64,000 nucleotides of DNA from Agarilytica rhodophyticola (GTDB taxonomy: Bacteria > Pseudomonadota > Gammaproteobacteria > Pseudomonadales > Cellvibrionaceae): NCBI RefSeq assembly GCF_002157225.2, contig NZ_CP020038.1, positions 3,874,501-3,938,500 on the forward strand. Direction: 5' to 3'. Below, piece after piece: positions 62,590-64,000 of this stretch. The translations under genes were made by a program, and so were the position numbers. Positions within the stretch are counted from its first letter, which is position 1. Every line of letters begins with the position of its first letter. The notes below the pieces were generated by a model that saw only the letters and a list, made by a program, of their open reading frames with translations, did no database searches and was not told where the DNA came from.

Positions 62590-62799
62590 TTAAAGTGCAA
62601 CAATTTCTTCGGCTTGAGGGCCTTTTTGACCTTGAGTCACTTTAAATTCAACTTTTTGACCTTCAGCCAAGGTTTTGAAACCAGAGCTTACAATAGCACT
62701 AAAATGCGCAAATACATCAGGGCCAGACTCTTGTTCGATAAAACCAAAACCTTTAGCTTCGTTAAACCACTTAACTGTACCAGTTGTCTTGTCAGACAT
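62590..62799 (-). CDS. Cold-shock protein (CspA family), second copy
   Basis: 69 residues. [21 protein letters not shown] carries both RNA-binding motifs, with FAHF in place of the more usual FVHF. Same role as the copy at 59602. Ribosome binding site AGGTAAT near the ATG is weak. Confidence 0.96.
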   Translation of the reverse strand: MSDKTTGTVKWFNEAKGFGFIEQESGPDVFAHFSAIVSSGFKTLAEGQKVEFKVTQGQKGPQAEEIVAL

Positions 62800-62991
62800 A
62801 ATAATTACCTAATTTTAAATATTATAATACCTTCAAAAGGCTTGAATAGCGAAAATAAAACGGAAATTTAAATACTACGAAAATGTGACTGTGAGGAGAC
62901 ATACCAAAACGAAGAATTTGAAACATGCTTTACTTTTTGAGCTAGCGCTGATGGTACAGCATTTTTATCAAAAGTAAACACAAAGCCTAGG

Positions 62992-63531
62992 TTATATTTT
63001 TGCTTGAGATTTTAAACTCTCATAAGCGCGGCGAATTTCGATAAATTTGTCGGCTTCGCCCCCCTTATCTGGGTGATAGCAGGCCGCTAACTCTCGATAG
63101 CGTTGACGTATCTTTTCCATGCTTGCAGAACTATCTAAGCCCAAAACTGCCAGCGCGGGCTGTCTATCCATAACCTGCTGGTAACGAGTCCAAAACTGTT
63201 CCAACAGCTGCTTGACATTATCTGACGTCGCTGAAAAAAAATTGTCATACGCCATATAGAAAGCATAGTTAGGGACATAGCGCTGCTCCTGTACAGAAGA
63301 TAAATCGGTCGCGCTAGCGCCACTGTCTTCACAGCTATTTTTTAAAGTTGTATCGTTTGCTGCTGCAAGTAATACCGACACGGGCGTTATCCAGAGCGTC
63401 TTATCAGCAACACAATCGTATCTAAAATACAGTTCACATACGGCCGCTTGAGTGATAAAGAGCTTCTGGTACATAGCAACCAAAGGCTCTGTAGACCATT
63501 CATACACATGTTCAGCAGTTACCGCTTCCAC
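62992..63531 (-). CDS. DnaJ-related protein with C-terminal J-domain
   Basis: 179 residues from a GTG at 63531. The C-terminal J-domain has HPD (CYHPDKGG), after LEQFWTRYQQVMDRQPALAVLGL, a pattern of DNAJ-related proteins. The reading frame stays open and protein-like for 34 more codons upstream, reading DNALAIAITRAADIVDALIR, to a TAA at 63636, but has no ATG, GTG or TTG there. An AAGGAG (63635-63630) stands eight bases before an ATC codon (63621). Either the start is non-standard or the gene is shortened. Confidence 0.78.
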   Translation of the reverse strand: MEAVTAEHVYEWSTEPLVAMYQKLFITQAAVCELYFRYDCVADKTLWITPVSVLLAAANDTTLKNSCEDSGASATDLSSVQEQRYVPNYAFYMAYDNFFSATSDNVKQLLEQFWTRYQQVMDRQPALAVLGLDSSASMEKIRQRYRELAACYHPDKGGEADKFIEIRRAYESLKSQAKI

Positions 63532-63650
63532 CAGCGTATAGATTTTTTGCTCTTGCAGGCGGATAAGAGCATCGACAATGTCAGCCGCACGCGTAATAGC
63601 TATAGCTAGAGCATTATCGATACGTCCGTCTCCTTAACCAAGCCTAAACG

Positions 63651-64000
63651 TTATTCTTTGCGCCAAGTGGTGCCATCTTTGCTATCGAGCAATAAAATAC
63701 CCTCTGCTTTAAGTTGACTACGAATCTCATCCGCTCGAGCATAATTTTTATCTCGCTTGGCTTGATCACGCTCCTTAATGAGCGCCTCTATCGCTGCTGC
63801 ACTGTCATCACTATCCTCACCCTGAAACCAAGCATCTGGTTCAACTTGCAAAATACCTAACAAGTTAGCTAAGGCCATTAACTCACTTTTAATCGCCAGA
63901 TTATCGGGCTGTTTATTCAACTCTCCAGCCAAGCGATGCAACTCACTGACGACGCGAGGTGTGGATAAATCATCGAGCAGAGCCTTGAAGCCCTCGCTTT
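63651..64000 (-). CDS. cysS: Cysteinyl-tRNA synthetase, C-terminal part (runs off right edge)
   Basis: The frame is open to the window edge. DALR-type anticodon domain (ANLLGILQVEPDAWFQG) and C-terminal ALIKERDQAKRDKNYARADEIRSQL, ending GTTWRKE, typical of CysRS. Charges tRNA-Cys. Next to folD and tRNAs in many gammaproteobacteria, here separated by other genes. Confidence 0.93.
   Translation of the reverse strand, partial: SEGFKALLDDLSTPRVVSELHRLAGELNKQPDNLAIKSELMALANLLGILQVEPDAWFQGEDSDDSAAAIEALIKERDQAKRDKNYARADEIRSQLKAEGILLLDSKDGTTWRKE

Overview
The window is a gammaproteobacterial chromosome segment carrying a complete-looking, lambda-like siphovirus prophage of about 38.8 kb. The host genes (TonB-dependent receptor, Na+/alanine symporter, FolD, RsuA- and RsmC-like rRNA enzymes, DjlA, S1/P1 nuclease, two cold-shock proteins, CysS), the moderate-to-low GC and the AT-rich intergenic DNA suggest a marine heterotroph, perhaps near the Cellvibrionales. 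That taxonomic guess is weak and rests on gene content only.

Layout. Positions 1-9373 are host DNA: the 3' part of a degenerate sensor kinase, a small unknown gene, an AGCS symporter, a TonB-dependent receptor, long AT-rich gaps and an unrecognised two-gene unit at 7848-9001. The prophage runs from attL (9374-9396) to attR (48135-48157). The shared core is the 3' end of a tRNA-His gene that stays intact at the right junction. Positions 48135-48518 hold a Pro-Arg-His tRNA cluster on the minus strand. Positions 48734-64000 are ordinary host housekeeping DNA ending inside cysS.

Prophage organisation. A compact XRE repressor (40744-41133) sits between two strong divergent promoters that share a 15-bp operator with dyad symmetry: PR-like at 40696-40668, reading left, and PL-like at 42102-42129, reading right. 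The left operon carries a Cro-like protein, unknown early genes, two HDH-motif cupin-like proteins flanking an ASCH-domain protein, a DnaT/O-like replication protein and a Q-like late regulator. A late promoter and an intrinsic terminator follow in the lambda pR'-tR' arrangement. The late operon reads left: holin, PagL-like lipid A deacylase candidate, SGNH-esterase-like tail protein, two more adhesin-like proteins, a candidate cos region, TerS, TerL, gpW, portal, a ClpP-protease/scaffold/capsid fusion, decoration, FII, Z, U, V, G/GT (with a -1 frameshift site), tape measure, M, L, K, I, J, a tail-tip accessory protein and a GH108 endolysin. The right operon carries a PAPS-reductase-like protein, a KilAC-type protein, YfdQ, small membrane proteins, an excisionase-like protein and the integrase.

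At the left end, next to attL, is a plus-strand accessory block: three unknown genes under a near-consensus promoter, a lone gene, ParDE and an orphan ParD fragment. A 24-bp relic of a tRNA-Gly 3' end also lies here and suggests a former or second integration event. The most interesting points are the shared operators with a repressor that lacks the S24 protease, the internal start in the capsid fusion, the frameshift site, the PagL-like gene, the non-coding GC-rich island at 37.5-37.86 kb, and the left-end accessory block.
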